Shown in pieces: positions 1 through 8,219 of a stretch of 27,742 nt of DNA; the stretch's first letter is position 1, and every line of letters begins with the position of its first letter. The position numbers and the translations under genes were made by a program. The DNA is from JBQCEE01 sp051960575 (GTDB lineage: Bacteria; Actinomycetota; Actinomycetes; Mycobacteriales; Jatrophihabitantaceae), in assembly GCF_051960575.1 (NCBI RefSeq), contig NZ_JBQCEE010000204.1:1-27742 (forward strand), in the 5' to 3' direction. The notes under the pieces were generated by a model that ran no database searches, was not told the DNA's origin, and saw nothing but the letters and a program-made list of their open reading frames with translations.

Positions 1-308
1 GTTCTACCGCTTCGCGTACATGATGCTGGGCCCAGCCCAGGTTGGGCACCCGAGTACGCCCGCTCCGCCGTTACGACGTCCCCGCGACCGTTATGGACGG
101 GTGTTGAAGTAGGCACGCGGCCTGAACACCATGGCGGCGACCGTGCACGACCATGCCGCTGGTCGTTTGCAAGCGCCTCCCTAGCCTCTGACCGCCCACG
201 GGCTCGCTTCATGGAGATCCGTACTTCACGCAGTGCCCTACGTTGAAGAGGTTGTCGAAGATCGCAGGCTCGACCATGCCGGTATGACGGCTCCCGACTC
301 GATCTTGA
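1..308. other. decayed intergenic stretch, no intact gene
   Basis: No intact gene can be supported here. By hand count GC is about 63% over the first 360 bases, below the rest of the window. All frames are broken by stops. Two short stretches still read like protein: bases 2-50, which may be the end of an upstream gene (its frame stops at 108-110), and bases 185-340 in the same frame. A small hairpin (GCCCA, 3-nt loop, TGGGC) lies at 35-47. I see no tRNA, transposase motif or terminal inverted repeat. Confidence 0.4.
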
Positions 309-431
309 TTCACGCCCTTGTCATGGCGATGTGCACGAACAGCCCGCTACAACCGGCTCCGCCGCCACTTCGACGCCGACCACGACCTGCGCCTTGACAC
401 CACACCCGACGACGACCCCGAACTCGACTGA
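309..431 (+). pseudogene. C-terminal remnant of an unidentified protein
   Basis: From 345 to the TGA at 429-431 the frame has G or C at 25 of 28 third positions and encodes a hydrophilic tail beginning RYNRLRRHFDADHD and ending DDDPELD, a clear coding signature. The frame has no usable start. It is closed upstream by TGA at 306-308, and before about 340 the more protein-like reading is in another frame (185-340, residues such as VEEVVEDRRLDHAG), itself preceded by a TAG at 182. This suggests a frameshifted, decayed gene. It ends one base before the stop of the convergent ASCH gene. I do not recognise the family; a mobile-element protein tail is possible but unproven. Confidence 0.3.
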
Positions 432-432
432 A

Positions 433-867
433 TCATCGGCGGGGCCGCGGCTCGACGAGTCGGAACCGCTGCAGCACCACCAGGGTGTCGTCGTCGACGG
501 CGAAGTCCGGATCGTCGATCGCGGCCCGCATCTCGTCGCTCTCGAAGAAGGCGGTGTGCCCGGCGCGCCACTGCTCGACCGACTCGTCCCCCTCCCCCTC
601 GGCGACGACGTGCGCGAGGTCGACCTCACCGAGACGGGCGATGCGTGCCTCGACGATCTCGATGATCGCGGCCGTCCGGCCGTCGTTGTCCGGCACGCGG
701 TATCGCTGACCGGGTCGCGGAAGCGGCTCAGCAGCAGCCTGGTAGTCGGCCAGCAGCCCGGTCGTGGTCGTCTTCCGGCCGTCCAGCACGGCGGCGATCA
801 GCTGTGTCCGCAACGAGCTGCCCGGGAACCCGAACTCGAACAGCGTCGGTTCGATGCTGCCGCCCAC
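433..867 (-). CDS. ASCH domain protein
   Basis: This 144-residue protein matches the ASCH fold in order: an N-terminal FGFPGSSLRTQLIAAVLDGRK segment with the Lys-Thr run GRKTTTT near residues 30-36, a PGQRYRV turn, the strand TAAIIEIVEA, and the family's acidic block EGEGDES followed by a W...H..FF motif. ASCH proteins are single-domain beta-barrels related to PUA domains and are thought to bind RNA or modified nucleosides; some have amidohydrolase activity. The substrate here is unknown. The start is GTG with no Shine-Dalgarno sequence. A TACGTT box lies exactly 6 nt upstream, so a leaderless transcript is likely. The gene diverges from the P-loop gene at 903. Confidence 0.8.
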   Translation of the reverse strand: MGGSIEPTLFEFGFPGSSLRTQLIAAVLDGRKTTTTGLLADYQAAAEPLPRPGQRYRVPDNDGRTAAIIEIVEARIARLGEVDLAHVVAEGEGDESVEQWRAGHTAFFESDEMRAAIDDPDFAVDDDTLVVLQRFRLVEPRPRR

Positions 868-902
868 CCGAACAACGTAGCGTCCGCCCGTAGTCTCGTG
901 CC
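868..902. promoter_or_regulatory. divergent pair of leaderless -10 boxes
   Basis: In this 35-bp gap a TAnnnT box points each way. TACGTT on the minus strand (879-874) is followed by 6 nt and the GTG of the ASCH gene. TAGTCT on the plus strand (891-896) is followed by 6 nt and the GTG at 903. Neither gene has a Shine-Dalgarno sequence. The layout is the one expected for leaderless actinobacterial transcripts starting at the initiation codon. No clear -35 elements were assigned. Confidence 0.5.
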
Positions 903-1403
903 GTGGCGCGGGTGCTGATCACCGGCATGTCCGGGGCAGGGAAGAGCACCCTGCTCGCGGCCCTCGCGAGCCGCGGATACCTCACCGTCGACACCGACCG
1001 CGGCGGCTGGTTTCGGTCGGAGGCGAGGTGGGACGAGCCGCGCATGGCTGCCCTGCTCGCGGCGCATCCGACGATCGCCGTCTGTGGCACGGCCGAGAAC
1101 CAGGGGTCGTTCTACGACCGGTTCGAGCACGTCGTCTACCTCCTCGTCCCGCTCGAGGTGCTGCTGCACCGCGTCCGCACCCGGACGAACAATCCGTACG
1201 GGAAGTCCGCGGCGCAGCAGCACGAGATCGCCCGGTACGTGGCGGACGTCGAGCCGCTGATCCGTCGGGGCGCGACCGTCGAACTCGACGGGCTCATGCC
1301 GGTCGGCGAACTGGCCGACCGCATCGAACGCTGCCTGATCTCGCCCCGCGACTCCCGCCGAACAGAGTTCGACACAGGCGGCGGCCACTCCATTCGGCCC
1401 TGA
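903..1403 (+). CDS. P-loop NTPase, small nucleoside/shikimate kinase-like
   Basis: This 166-residue protein begins with a beta strand and Walker A motif (ITGMSGAGKST, residues 6-16), followed by a GYLTVDTDRGGW segment where kinases of this class bind the phosphoryl acceptor. The remainder (YDRFEHVVYLLVPLEVLLHRVRTRTNNPYGK) resembles the LID and Arg-finger region of adenylate/shikimate-kinase-like proteins. The acceptor cannot be read from sequence. GTG was chosen as start because it lies directly before the first beta strand and 6 nt after a TAGTCT -10 box. An in-frame upstream extension would run into the ASCH gene. The next gene begins 66 bp downstream. Confidence 0.7.
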   Translation: MARVLITGMSGAGKSTLLAALASRGYLTVDTDRGGWFRSEARWDEPRMAALLAAHPTIAVCGTAENQGSFYDRFEHVVYLLVPLEVLLHRVRTRTNNPYGKSAAQQHEIARYVADVEPLIRRGATVELDGLMPVGELADRIERCLISPRDSRRTEFDTGGGHSIRP

Positions 1404-1468
1404 GCACGGTGGCCGCGAGCGCGGACGCTCGCAGCACCACTGCTGCCCACGAGCGGATCGGAGCGACG

Positions 1469-2857
1469 ATGAGCCGTCCGTCACTGACGTTCCTGGGCGG
1501 CGTCGGCACCGTCACCGGCAGCAAGTTCCTGGTCGACACCGGGCAGAGCAGGGTGTTGCTGGACTGCGGCCTGTTCCAGGGCCTGTCCGACCTGCGCCGC
1601 CGCAACTGGGCACCGCTGCCGGTCGACTGGCGCTCGATCGACGCCGTCGTGCTGACGCACGCCCACCTCGACCACACCGGGTACTTGCCCGTGCTCGCGC
1701 GCGACGGGTGGTCCGGCGATGTGTACGCGACCGAGGCGACGGCACGGCTCGCCGAGATCGTGCTGCGCGACAGCGCCCACCTGCAGGAGGAGGACGCGCG
1801 CTGGGCGAATGAGGCCGGTTTCAGCAAGCACCGACCCGCTCGTCCGCTCTACGACCAGGACGACGCCGCGCGGGCGACCAAGCTGCTGCGTCCCCTCGAG
1901 CTCGGTGTCGAGGTGGCGATCGCCGGGGACGTCCGGCTGCGGCTCGGGCACGCCGGCCACATCCTCGGCTCCAGCTGGGCGCTGCTCACCGCGGGCTCCG
2001 GACGCGCGTCACGCCGACTCGTGACCAGCGGCGACCTCGGCCGCAACGACCATCCGCTGCTGACGCCGCCCGAGCCGCGGCCGTTGAGCAACGCGCTGCT
2101 GCTCGAGTCGACCTACGGCGACCGTCGGCGCAGCGACAGCGACGTCGAGGCGCTCGAGCGGCTCGCCGGCACGATCCGTCGGACGATCGAGCGCGGCGGG
2201 TCCGTGCTGGTGCCCGCCTTCGCCGTCGACCGCACCGAGGTGCTGTTGCACGCCCTGGCCGAACTGCTGGCTGCGGGTCGCATCCCGCACGTGCCGATCG
2301 TGCTCGACAGCCCGATGGCGCTGGCGTGCCTGGCCACCTACCGCGAGGCGATCGCCGACCATGCCGCCGGTGTGCGGCCGGGGCTGAGTGCGGCGGCGCT
2401 GCACCCGCCCGGGCTCGTCGAGGCGCGCACCGCCGAGGAGTCGATGCGGTGGAACAGTCCCGCGCACCCGGCGATCATCGTCTCGGCGTCCGGCATGGCC
2501 AGCGGCGGACGCGTCCTGCACCACCTGCGGCATCAGCTGCCCGAGCGGCGGAACACCGTCGCGATCATCGGGTTCGCCGCGGAGGGAACGCGTGCCCGCC
2601 AGCTGCTCGAGGGCGCGGCACAGGTCAAGATCCACGGCGAGTACGTGCCCGTGCGCGCCGAGATCGCCTCCTTCGACGCCTTCAGCGCCCACGCCGACCG
2701 GGACGAACTCGTGCACTGGGCGACGGCGACCTCCGCGCCGGACTGCTGCTACGTCGTGCACGGCGAACCCCACGCGTCCGCCACCCTCGCAGCAGCGCTG
2801 GGCCACCGCGGCTGGACGGCGGTCGTGCCACGCCCTGCCGAGCGGGTGCTGGTCTGA
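1469..2857 (+). CDS. MBL-fold beta-CASP ribonuclease-like protein
   Basis: The 462-residue protein is a full-length metallo-beta-lactamase/beta-CASP protein of the YSH1/CPSF-73 type. It shows the HAHLDH metal motif (residues 64-69), further ligands at H161/H164 and D189, the ESTYGDR motif (213-219), the beta-CASP insertion (about 245-350), SASGMASGG (about 339-347) and the C-terminal SAHAD motif with H408 and VHGEP with H432. Proteins with this architecture cleave or trim RNA in the cytoplasm using two zinc ions; the RNA substrate here is not known. ATG at 1469 is preferred: it has a GGAG 6 nt upstream, and the frame continues upstream only as antisense-like sequence over the P-loop gene. The 9-bp gap to the ABC transporter suggests co-transcription. 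Confidence 0.85.
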   Translation: MSRPSLTFLGGVGTVTGSKFLVDTGQSRVLLDCGLFQGLSDLRRRNWAPLPVDWRSIDAVVLTHAHLDHTGYLPVLARDGWSGDVYATEATARLAEIVLRDSAHLQEEDARWANEAGFSKHRPARPLYDQDDAARATKLLRPLELGVEVAIAGDVRLRLGHAGHILGSSWALLTAGSGRASRRLVTSGDLGRNDHPLLTPPEPRPLSNALLLESTYGDRRRSDSDVEALERLAGTIRRTIERGGSVLVPAFAVDRTEVLLHALAELLAAGRIPHVPIVLDSPMALACLATYREAIADHAAGVRPGLSAAALHPPGLVEARTAEESMRWNSPAHPAIIVSASGMASGGRVLHHLRHQLPERRNTVAIIGFAAEGTRARQLLEGAAQVKIHGEYVPVRAEIASFDAFSAHADRDELVHWATATSAPDCCYVVHGEPHASATLAAALGHRGWTAVVPRPAERVLV

Positions 2858-2866
2858 GGCCGACGG

Positions 2867-3847
2867 ATGTCGACCACCGGGCTCGCCTCCCCTGGCGCCG
2901 ACACCCGCTCGACCGGCACCGTCACGGTGTTGCGGTGCGAGTCGCTGCTGCGGCGCTTCGGGCAGCGCGTGGCCGTCGACCGGGTCGGCTTCACCATCGC
3001 GGCGGGCGAGACCTACGGCCTGCTCGGCCCCAACGGCGCGGGGAAGACGACCATCATCCGCCTCGTCTGCGGGCTGCTGCGTCTGCACGGTGGCTCGATC
3101 GAGTTGCACGATCGTCCGCTCGATCGCGCGGCCCGGGTGCACATCGGGTACGTGCCGCAGGAGATCGCGCTGTACCCGGAGCTCAGCGCACGTGAGAACC
3201 TGCGGTTCTTCGGCAGCCTCTATCACCTTCGCGGACGAGAGCTGGCCGGGCGCGTCGACGAGGTGCTCGAACTGATCGGGCTGCGTGACCGCGCCGACGA
3301 GCGGGTCGACGACTTCTCGGGCGGCATGAAGCGACGGCTCAACATCGGTGGAGGGCTGGTGCACCGGCCCGACCTGCTGGTGCTGGACGAACCCACGGTC
3401 GGGGTGGATCCGCAGAGCCGCCACGCGATCCTCGACGACATCCGCACGCTCAGCCGACAGGGTCTGGCAATCCTCTACACCACGCACTACATGGAGGAGG
3501 CCGAACGGCTCTGCGACAGGATCGGGATCATCGACCGGGGCCGTCTCGTCGCCGAGGGCACCCGCCGTGAGCTGGTGGCGCGGGTGGGCGAGCGCGACCA
3601 CCTCGAGCTCGCGGCGAGTGGTCCGCTCGACCGGCTCGCCGACGACTGCCGCGGCCTTCCAGGCGTGCACGAGGCGGCGGTCAGCGGCGACGGGCTGCAC
3701 CTCGTCGTCGACGACGGCCGCCGCGTGCTGCCGGCCGTGCTCGAGCGCGCCGAGCGCGACGGCGTCCGGGTCGGCAGCGTCCAGGTGATCGAGCCGGACC
3801 TCGAGGCGGCGTTCCTGCACCTGACCGGAACGGCGCTGCGCGAGTGA
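2867..3847 (+). CDS. ABC-2 type exporter, ATP-binding subunit
   Basis: This 326-residue ABC ATPase has Walker A GPNGAGKTT (54-62), the Q-loop region GYVPQEIALYPELS (about 94-107), signature SGGMKRR (151-157), Walker B LLVLDEP (170-176) and switch histidine H207. About 90 residues after the core form the extra C-terminal domain typical of CcmA/DrrA-like drug and lipid exporters. It energises the two permeases encoded next. The start has a GAGG about 7 nt upstream, inside the end of the RNase gene. Its TGA overlaps the GTG of the first permease in a 4-base GTGA, so translation is coupled. The substrate cannot be inferred. Confidence 0.9.
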   Translation: MSTTGLASPGADTRSTGTVTVLRCESLLRRFGQRVAVDRVGFTIAAGETYGLLGPNGAGKTTIIRLVCGLLRLHGGSIELHDRPLDRAARVHIGYVPQEIALYPELSARENLRFFGSLYHLRGRELAGRVDEVLELIGLRDRADERVDDFSGGMKRRLNIGGGLVHRPDLLVLDEPTVGVDPQSRHAILDDIRTLSRQGLAILYTTHYMEEAERLCDRIGIIDRGRLVAEGTRRELVARVGERDHLELAASGPLDRLADDCRGLPGVHEAAVSGDGLHLVVDDGRRVLPAVLERAERDGVRVGSVQVIEPDLEAAFLHLTGTALRE

Positions 3848-5016
3848 GCGCGGGCGTGGTGCTGCGGATCGCCCGCAAGGACCTCGTCGAACGGCTGCGC
3901 GACCGGTCGGCCGTCGTCCTCGGCTTCGTCGCGCCGCTGGTGATCGCGACCGTGATGAGCTTCGCCTTCCGCGGCGCCGGCTCGTACCACGCCGACGTCG
4001 CCGTCGTCGATCACGACCGAGGCACGCTGGCCGTCGCGTTCCGCGCGATGCTCGACTCCCCCGAGCTCGTCGGCATCATCTCGGTGCGCCGGGTGTCCGA
4101 CGAGGCGGCGGCGCGCCGCGAGGTGCGCGACGGGACGCTCGGTGCCGCCTTCGTCCTGCCTGCGGGCCTCACCGCCGGAGCGCACGGTGGACGCACGGGC
4201 GACATCGTCGTGCTCGGCAGCGTCGACGCCTCGATCGCCCGGCAGGTGGCGGACGCGCTGGTGCAGGGCTTCGTCGCCCAGGTGAATGCCGATCATCTCG
4301 CGGTCGCCACCGCCGTCGCGTCCGGCGCGGACGCCCGGCGCATCGGCGAGCTCGCCGCGCAGAGCGCCCGGCTGCGCCTACCCGTGACCGTGTCGACCAG
4401 GACGACGGGCGCGACCCGCATCGCGGCGATCAGCTACTTCGGGCCGTCCATGGGCATCTTCTTCATGTTCTTCGCCATCGGCCTCGGCGCGCGCAGCTGG
4501 TTCGTCGAACGGCGCAGCGGCACCCTCGACCGCATCGCCGCCGCACCGGTGCCGGCGTGGGCCCTGCTCGTCGGCAAGTCGGTCTCGACCTTCGGCTTCG
4601 GCGTCGCCAGCCTGTCGATGATGGCCGTCGTCACGAGCGTGGTCTTCGGTGCCGACTGGGGACCGCCCGTGGCCGCGGCCGCCTTGATCGTGGCGGTGGT
4701 GCTGTCCGCCGTCGCGCTCACCGCACTGGTCATCGCTGTGGCCCGCAGCGACCGGCAGGCCGACGGGCTCGCCTCGACCGTCACCTTCGTGCTGGTGCTC
4801 GCGGGCGGCAACTTCGTGTTCGTGTCGGCGGCGCCCACGCTGCTGCGGCGGCTGGCGCTGCTGACCCCGAACGGGTGGGCGATGCGCGGGTTCGTCGACC
4901 TGTCGGGTGGGGCCGGCGCCTCGGCGGCCATCGTCCCGGTGCTGGCGATCCTCGCCTTCACCGCGGTCGTCACTGCCCCGGCGGTGCTGCTCGCGCGCAG
5001 GGCGGTGACCTCGTGA
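3844..5016 (+). CDS. ABC-2 type exporter permease 1
   Basis: This 390-residue membrane protein has the ABC-2 permease layout: one N-terminal transmembrane helix (about 22-42), a large extracytoplasmic domain to about residue 195, then five hydrophobic segments from about 200 to the C-terminus, the first around FGPSMGIFFMFFAIGLG. The ERRSGTLDRIAAAPVP coupling-helix segment after that helix is characteristic of the family. It starts with GTG in a 4-base overlap with the ATPase and ends in the same kind of overlap with permease 2. The two permeases are about equal in length and share the layout and the ERRSGT/ARRTGL position, so they probably form a heterodimer. It sits in the cytoplasmic membrane. 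Confidence 0.88.
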   Translation: MSAGVVLRIARKDLVERLRDRSAVVLGFVAPLVIATVMSFAFRGAGSYHADVAVVDHDRGTLAVAFRAMLDSPELVGIISVRRVSDEAAARREVRDGTLGAAFVLPAGLTAGAHGGRTGDIVVLGSVDASIARQVADALVQGFVAQVNADHLAVATAVASGADARRIGELAAQSARLRLPVTVSTRTTGATRIAAISYFGPSMGIFFMFFAIGLGARSWFVERRSGTLDRIAAAPVPAWALLVGKSVSTFGFGVASLSMMAVVTSVVFGADWGPPVAAAALIVAVVLSAVALTALVIAVARSDRQADGLASTVTFVLVLAGGNFVFVSAAPTLLRRLALLTPNGWAMRGFVDLSGGAGASAAIVPVLAILAFTAVVTAPAVLLARRAVTS

Positions 5017-6176
5017 GCACCGTGGCCTTCACCCGCGCCGCGCTGCAGCGCCTCGTGCGCGACCGGACGGCGCTCTTCTTCCTCGTCGTGCTGCCCGTGC
5101 TCGTGATCCTGTTGATCGGCATCACGGTCCGCAACACCGATCGCGTCCGGGTCGCCGTCGTCCTGCGTGATCGCGGCCCGCTCGCCACCGACCTCGACGC
5201 ACGACTGCACCGCTCGCCCGCCCTCGTCGTGCGGCGCATCGACGCGCTGTCCACCGCGAAGGTGGCTCTGCGGCGCGAGGAGGTCGCCGCGGTGGTGGTC
5301 GTGCCGCCGGGCTTCGACGCAGCGCTGCGCGGGGGCGGGCGGACGACGGTGACCGTCCTGACCACCGGACGCGACAACGCCGGCCTCACGGCCGAGACCG
5401 CGGTCGGCTCGGTGGTCGGACAGCAGGCCGCCCTCGTCCAGGCCGCAAGCTTCGCCGGCGCCCACTCACCGATCGGCTTCGCCGCCGCGTGGGACCGTGC
5501 GTCCCGTCTGCAGTCCGCGACGGCCGGGGTCGGCACACGGGTCGACCTGGTCGACACGACGAGCCGGCGCCTGCCGAGCGGGTACTCGTACTCGGCCCCC
5601 ACCATGCTGGTGCTCTTCGTGTTCATCAACGCGCTGGCCGGCGCCGCAGCGCTCATCTCCGCACGACGGACCGGGCTGTACGCGCGCGCGCTCGCGGCGC
5701 CGGTCACCGCCGCGACGGTCGTGCGCGGCGAGACGCTCGCGCTGATCGTCCTCGCCCTGCTGCAGTCGACGCTGATCGTCGGTGTCGGCGCGGTGGTCTT
5801 CGGTGTCGACTGGGGCGATCCGCTCGCGGCGGTGCTGCTCGTCGTGACGTGGGCGCTCCTGGCGGCGGCGGTCGGGCTGCTCGGCGGCACGGTGTTCCGC
5901 ACGCCCGAGCAGGCGTCGGCCATCGGGCCGGCCGTCGGCATCGGCCTGGGGATGCTCGGCGGCTGCATGTGGCCGCTCGAGATCGTGGCGCCGGTGATGC
6001 GCACGATCGGCCATCTGACGCCGCAGGCGTGGGCCGTCGACGCCTGGTCGACACTGCTCTCGAACCGCGGCGGGGTGCTCGACATCGGCACCGACCTGGT
6101 CGTGCTCGGCGGGGCCGCGGCGGCCGTGCTGGGGCTGGCGGTGGCGCGGCTCAGGCGCCAGCTCGTGCCCGCCTGA
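5013..6176 (+). CDS. ABC-2 type exporter permease 2
   Basis: This 387-residue protein repeats the layout of the preceding permease: an N-terminal helix (ALFFLVVLPVLVILLIGITV, about 19-38), a large outer domain, and a C-terminal membrane domain starting near SAPTMLVLFVFINALAG. The coupling segment reads ARRTGLYARALAAPV. GTG at 5013 was chosen because it overlaps the previous stop (GTGA) and gives the expected length; the open frame upstream only shadows permease 1. The ATPase and two permeases form a complete exporter operon. A 163-bp gap follows, so the operon probably ends here. Confidence 0.88.
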   Translation: MSTVAFTRAALQRLVRDRTALFFLVVLPVLVILLIGITVRNTDRVRVAVVLRDRGPLATDLDARLHRSPALVVRRIDALSTAKVALRREEVAAVVVVPPGFDAALRGGGRTTVTVLTTGRDNAGLTAETAVGSVVGQQAALVQAASFAGAHSPIGFAAAWDRASRLQSATAGVGTRVDLVDTTSRRLPSGYSYSAPTMLVLFVFINALAGAAALISARRTGLYARALAAPVTAATVVRGETLALIVLALLQSTLIVGVGAVVFGVDWGDPLAAVLLVVTWALLAAAVGLLGGTVFRTPEQASAIGPAVGIGLGMLGGCMWPLEIVAPVMRTIGHLTPQAWAVDAWSTLLSNRGGVLDIGTDLVVLGGAAAAVLGLAVARLRRQLVPA

Positions 6177-6339
6177 TGCACGCCGCGGCCGCCGTGGCGG
6201 ACCGACACGATCACATGACGAACCGGGAACGGCGATTCGTGTCGAGTGTCGGGTTCGCTGTGCCTCTGATAAGAAGACGCCGACCACCGGTGTTCGGCCG
6301 GGGCGGCGGCGGAGGCCGTCCACACTCCCTGGGGGGAAC
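6177..6339 (+). promoter_or_regulatory. lipoprotein promoter region with imperfect palindrome
   Basis: This gap separates the exporter from the lipoproteins. An 18-bp near-palindrome lies at 6280-6297 (CCGAcCACCGGTGtTCGG, one mismatched pair) and is a candidate operator or leader hairpin. A weak -10-like TGATAA occurs just before it (about 6267-6273); no convincing -35 was seen. GC-rich inverted segments at about 6182-6200 might end the exporter transcript, but without a U-tract. Confidence 0.3.
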
Positions 6340-6804
6340 ATGTTCCAACGTGTCGTCGTGGCCACGGCCGCCATCGCGGTCGGCGCCGCTGCACTGACGG
6401 CCTGCGGCAGCAGTGGCGGCGGTGCCGTCGCGAGCAGCGGCAACTACTGCAGCGATCTGAAGTCGACGGCCGCGTACTTCAAGGCCTTCAGCTCGAACGA
6501 CCCGACCGGGATCGACTTCGACAAGGTGAAGTCGTCGTTCAACCAGCTGGCGAGCGAGGCGCCGTCCGACGTCAAGGGTGACTGGCAGCAGATGTCCAGC
6601 GGCGTCAGCAAGATCGTCGACGCGCTCGACCAGGCCGGCGTGAAGATCTCGGACCTGAAGGACCCGTCGAAGCTGTCGGCCGACAAGCTCGCCAAGCTGC
6701 AGGGGGTCGCGAAGACGATCGAGAGCGCGGGCAGCAGCCTCGACGCGCCGGGCGCACGTATCAAGGCGGAGGCGAAGTCGCACTGCAACGTCGAGCTGTC
6801 CTGA
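6340..6804 (+). CDS. secreted lipoprotein, tandem paralogue 1
   Basis: This 154-residue precursor has a signal peptide and lipobox LTAC, with the lipidated cysteine at C22. The mature part is helical and lysine/aspartate-rich. It begins with NYCSDLKSTAAYFKAF and ends with a second cysteine (C149). C37 and C149 are conserved in the next gene and could form a disulfide joining the ends of a helical bundle. The protein should sit on the outer face of the cytoplasmic membrane. I do not recognise a named family. The start has a G-rich Shine-Dalgarno (GGGGGGA) just upstream. The paralogue begins 26 bp downstream. Confidence 0.82.
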   Translation: MFQRVVVATAAIAVGAAALTACGSSGGGAVASSGNYCSDLKSTAAYFKAFSSNDPTGIDFDKVKSSFNQLASEAPSDVKGDWQQMSSGVSKIVDALDQAGVKISDLKDPSKLSADKLAKLQGVAKTIESAGSSLDAPGARIKAEAKSHCNVELS

Positions 6805-6830
6805 ACCTTCCCGCGACGAGGAGCACCATC

Positions 6831-7418
6831 ATGCGTACCAAGATCACCCTGGCGGCGGTCGTCGTCAGTACGGCCACGCTGGCGGCGTGCGGCAGCAGCG
6901 GCAGCATCGGCGGCGTGGGTTCGGCGAAGAGCACCGGCGCGGGCGCGTCGACCGGCGCGAGCTCGACCGGCCCAGTCGCCAGCGGCGCGCCGACCACCGC
7001 ACCCACCAGCACGGGTGGCGGAGGCGGCGGCGGGGGCGGACTGCTCGGCGGCAACTACTGCAAGGATCTCAAGTCGACGGTCACGTACTTCAAGGCGCTC
7101 GGCACGGCCAACTCCTTCGCTGTCGACTTCAGCAAGGTGAAGACGTCGTTCGCCCTGCTCGCCAACGAGGCGCCGTCGAGCATCCGTGGCGACTGGACGC
7201 AGCTGGTGGCCGGCATCAACGAGATCCTGGACGCGTTCCAGCAGGCCGGCCTGAAGCCGTCCGACCTGCAGAGCGCTGCGTCGCTGCCGCCGGAGAAGCT
7301 CCAGAAGCTCGAGGCGCTCGGCAAGACCTTCGAGCAGGACAGCGCGAAGTTCGACGCTGCCGGCAAGCGCATCACCGCGGACGCGAAGACGCGCTGCGGC
7401 GTCAACCTCGACAACTGA
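6831..7418 (+). CDS. secreted lipoprotein, tandem paralogue 2
   Basis: This 195-residue lipoprotein precursor has lipobox LAAC (C20). Its C-terminal 120 residues align over their length with the preceding protein: NYC(S/K)DLKST, YFKA, DF.KVK.SF..LA.EAPS, GDW.Q and a final (H/R)C. The cysteines are C77 and C189. It differs by a long Ala/Gly/Ser/Thr spacer (about 21-74, including nine glycines) that would hold the domain away from the membrane. GAGGAG lies 8 nt before the ATG. The pair is a tandem duplication, probably one transcript. Function is unknown; extracytoplasmic binding or cell-wall association is a guess. Confidence 0.82.
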   Translation: MRTKITLAAVVVSTATLAACGSSGSIGGVGSAKSTGAGASTGASSTGPVASGAPTTAPTSTGGGGGGGGGLLGGNYCKDLKSTVTYFKALGTANSFAVDFSKVKTSFALLANEAPSSIRGDWTQLVAGINEILDAFQQAGLKPSDLQSAASLPPEKLQKLEALGKTFEQDSAKFDAAGKRITADAKTRCGVNLDN

Positions 7419-7424
7419 CGGGGC

Positions 7425-8219
7425 TCAGAGGCGGGCGAGGCCCTCGCACAACGCGGCGGCCCGCTCGCCGATGCGCTCCAGCCAGGTCGGCAGGTCGTCG
7501 GCGACCAGTCGCCCGCCGCTGATCCGCTCGACGGTGGCCGTCTGCCCGACCGCGGGCGGGCGGCCGGAGCGCGACCAGTCGGCGCAGACCCGCGCGGTGA
7601 ACAGCACGCGCTCCAGCGGCTCGGCGTGCTCGTCCGGGACGTCGTGGTGGCCGGCGACCCCCGCGCACAGACGGTCCGGGAACATCCAGTCACGCAGCAC
7701 CAACGCGCCGAAGGCCGCGTGGTCGATGCCGTAGCTCGCCCGCTCGTCGGCCACGAGCGTGGCGAGCTCGTGGTCCTCGGTCGTGCACAACCCGGGCACC
7801 GGTTGCTGCTGGTGCAGCAGGGCCGTGCCGAAGCCGTGCAGCAGCCCGAGGCAGAATGCGTCCGGCGGTTCGGCGTCGAACAGGCCGGCGAGCTGGTCGG
7901 CACTCGTCGCCGCCAGCGCGGCGTGCTCCCAGAACCCGTCCGGGACGCGACCGGCGACGTCGGCCGCGGTCGCGAGCGCCAGCGCGCGCACGGTGGTGAA
8001 GCCGAGCACCGACACGGCGAACTCGAGCCGCCCGACCCGTCCGCTCAATCCGTAGAACGACGAGTTCGCCAGCATGAGCACGCGGGCGCTCAGGACGGCG
8101 TCCGTCCCGACGGCCTCCGCGAGGTCGCGCGCCGTCGAGCGCGGGTCGTCGGCCCGCGTCAGCACGAGTGTCGCCGACTCCGACCGCACCGGCAGGGTGA
8201 GCTCGACGACGTCGGTCAC
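7425..8219 (-). CDS. HDOD domain protein
   Basis: The 264-residue protein begins with a typical HDOD segment: RSTARDLAEAVGTDAVLSARVLMLANSSFYGLSGRVGRLEFAVSV in pieces, followed by LGFTTVRALALATA. HDOD domains resemble HD phosphohydrolases but lack their metal ligands, and act in signalling, often with cyclic-di-GMP or kinase modules. A later GHHDVPDEH segment resembles an HD motif, but I see no full catalytic set. GTG at 8219 is the natural start: it overlaps the TGA of the upstream PAS gene in GTGA, so the two proteins are translationally coupled. The gene converges on the lipoprotein pair with a 6-bp gap. Confidence 0.82.
   Translation of the reverse strand: MTDVVELTLPVRSESATLVLTRADDPRSTARDLAEAVGTDAVLSARVLMLANSSFYGLSGRVGRLEFAVSVLGFTTVRALALATAADVAGRVPDGFWEHAALAATSADQLAGLFDAEPPDAFCLGLLHGFGTALLHQQQPVPGLCTTEDHELATLVADERASYGIDHAAFGALVLRDWMFPDRLCAGVAGHHDVPDEHAEPLERVLFTARVCADWSRSGRPPAVGQTATVERISGGRLVADDLPTWLERIGERAAALCEGLARL

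Noticed and set aside
331..918. 195-codon plus-strand frame over the ASCH gene
   Set aside because: The minus-strand ASCH protein has recognisable family motifs, while this frame reads as biased sequence.
2009..3820. 603-codon open frame on the minus strand
   Set aside because: It lies antisense to the RNase and ABC ATPase genes and has no domain; the plus-strand frames carry all catalytic motifs.
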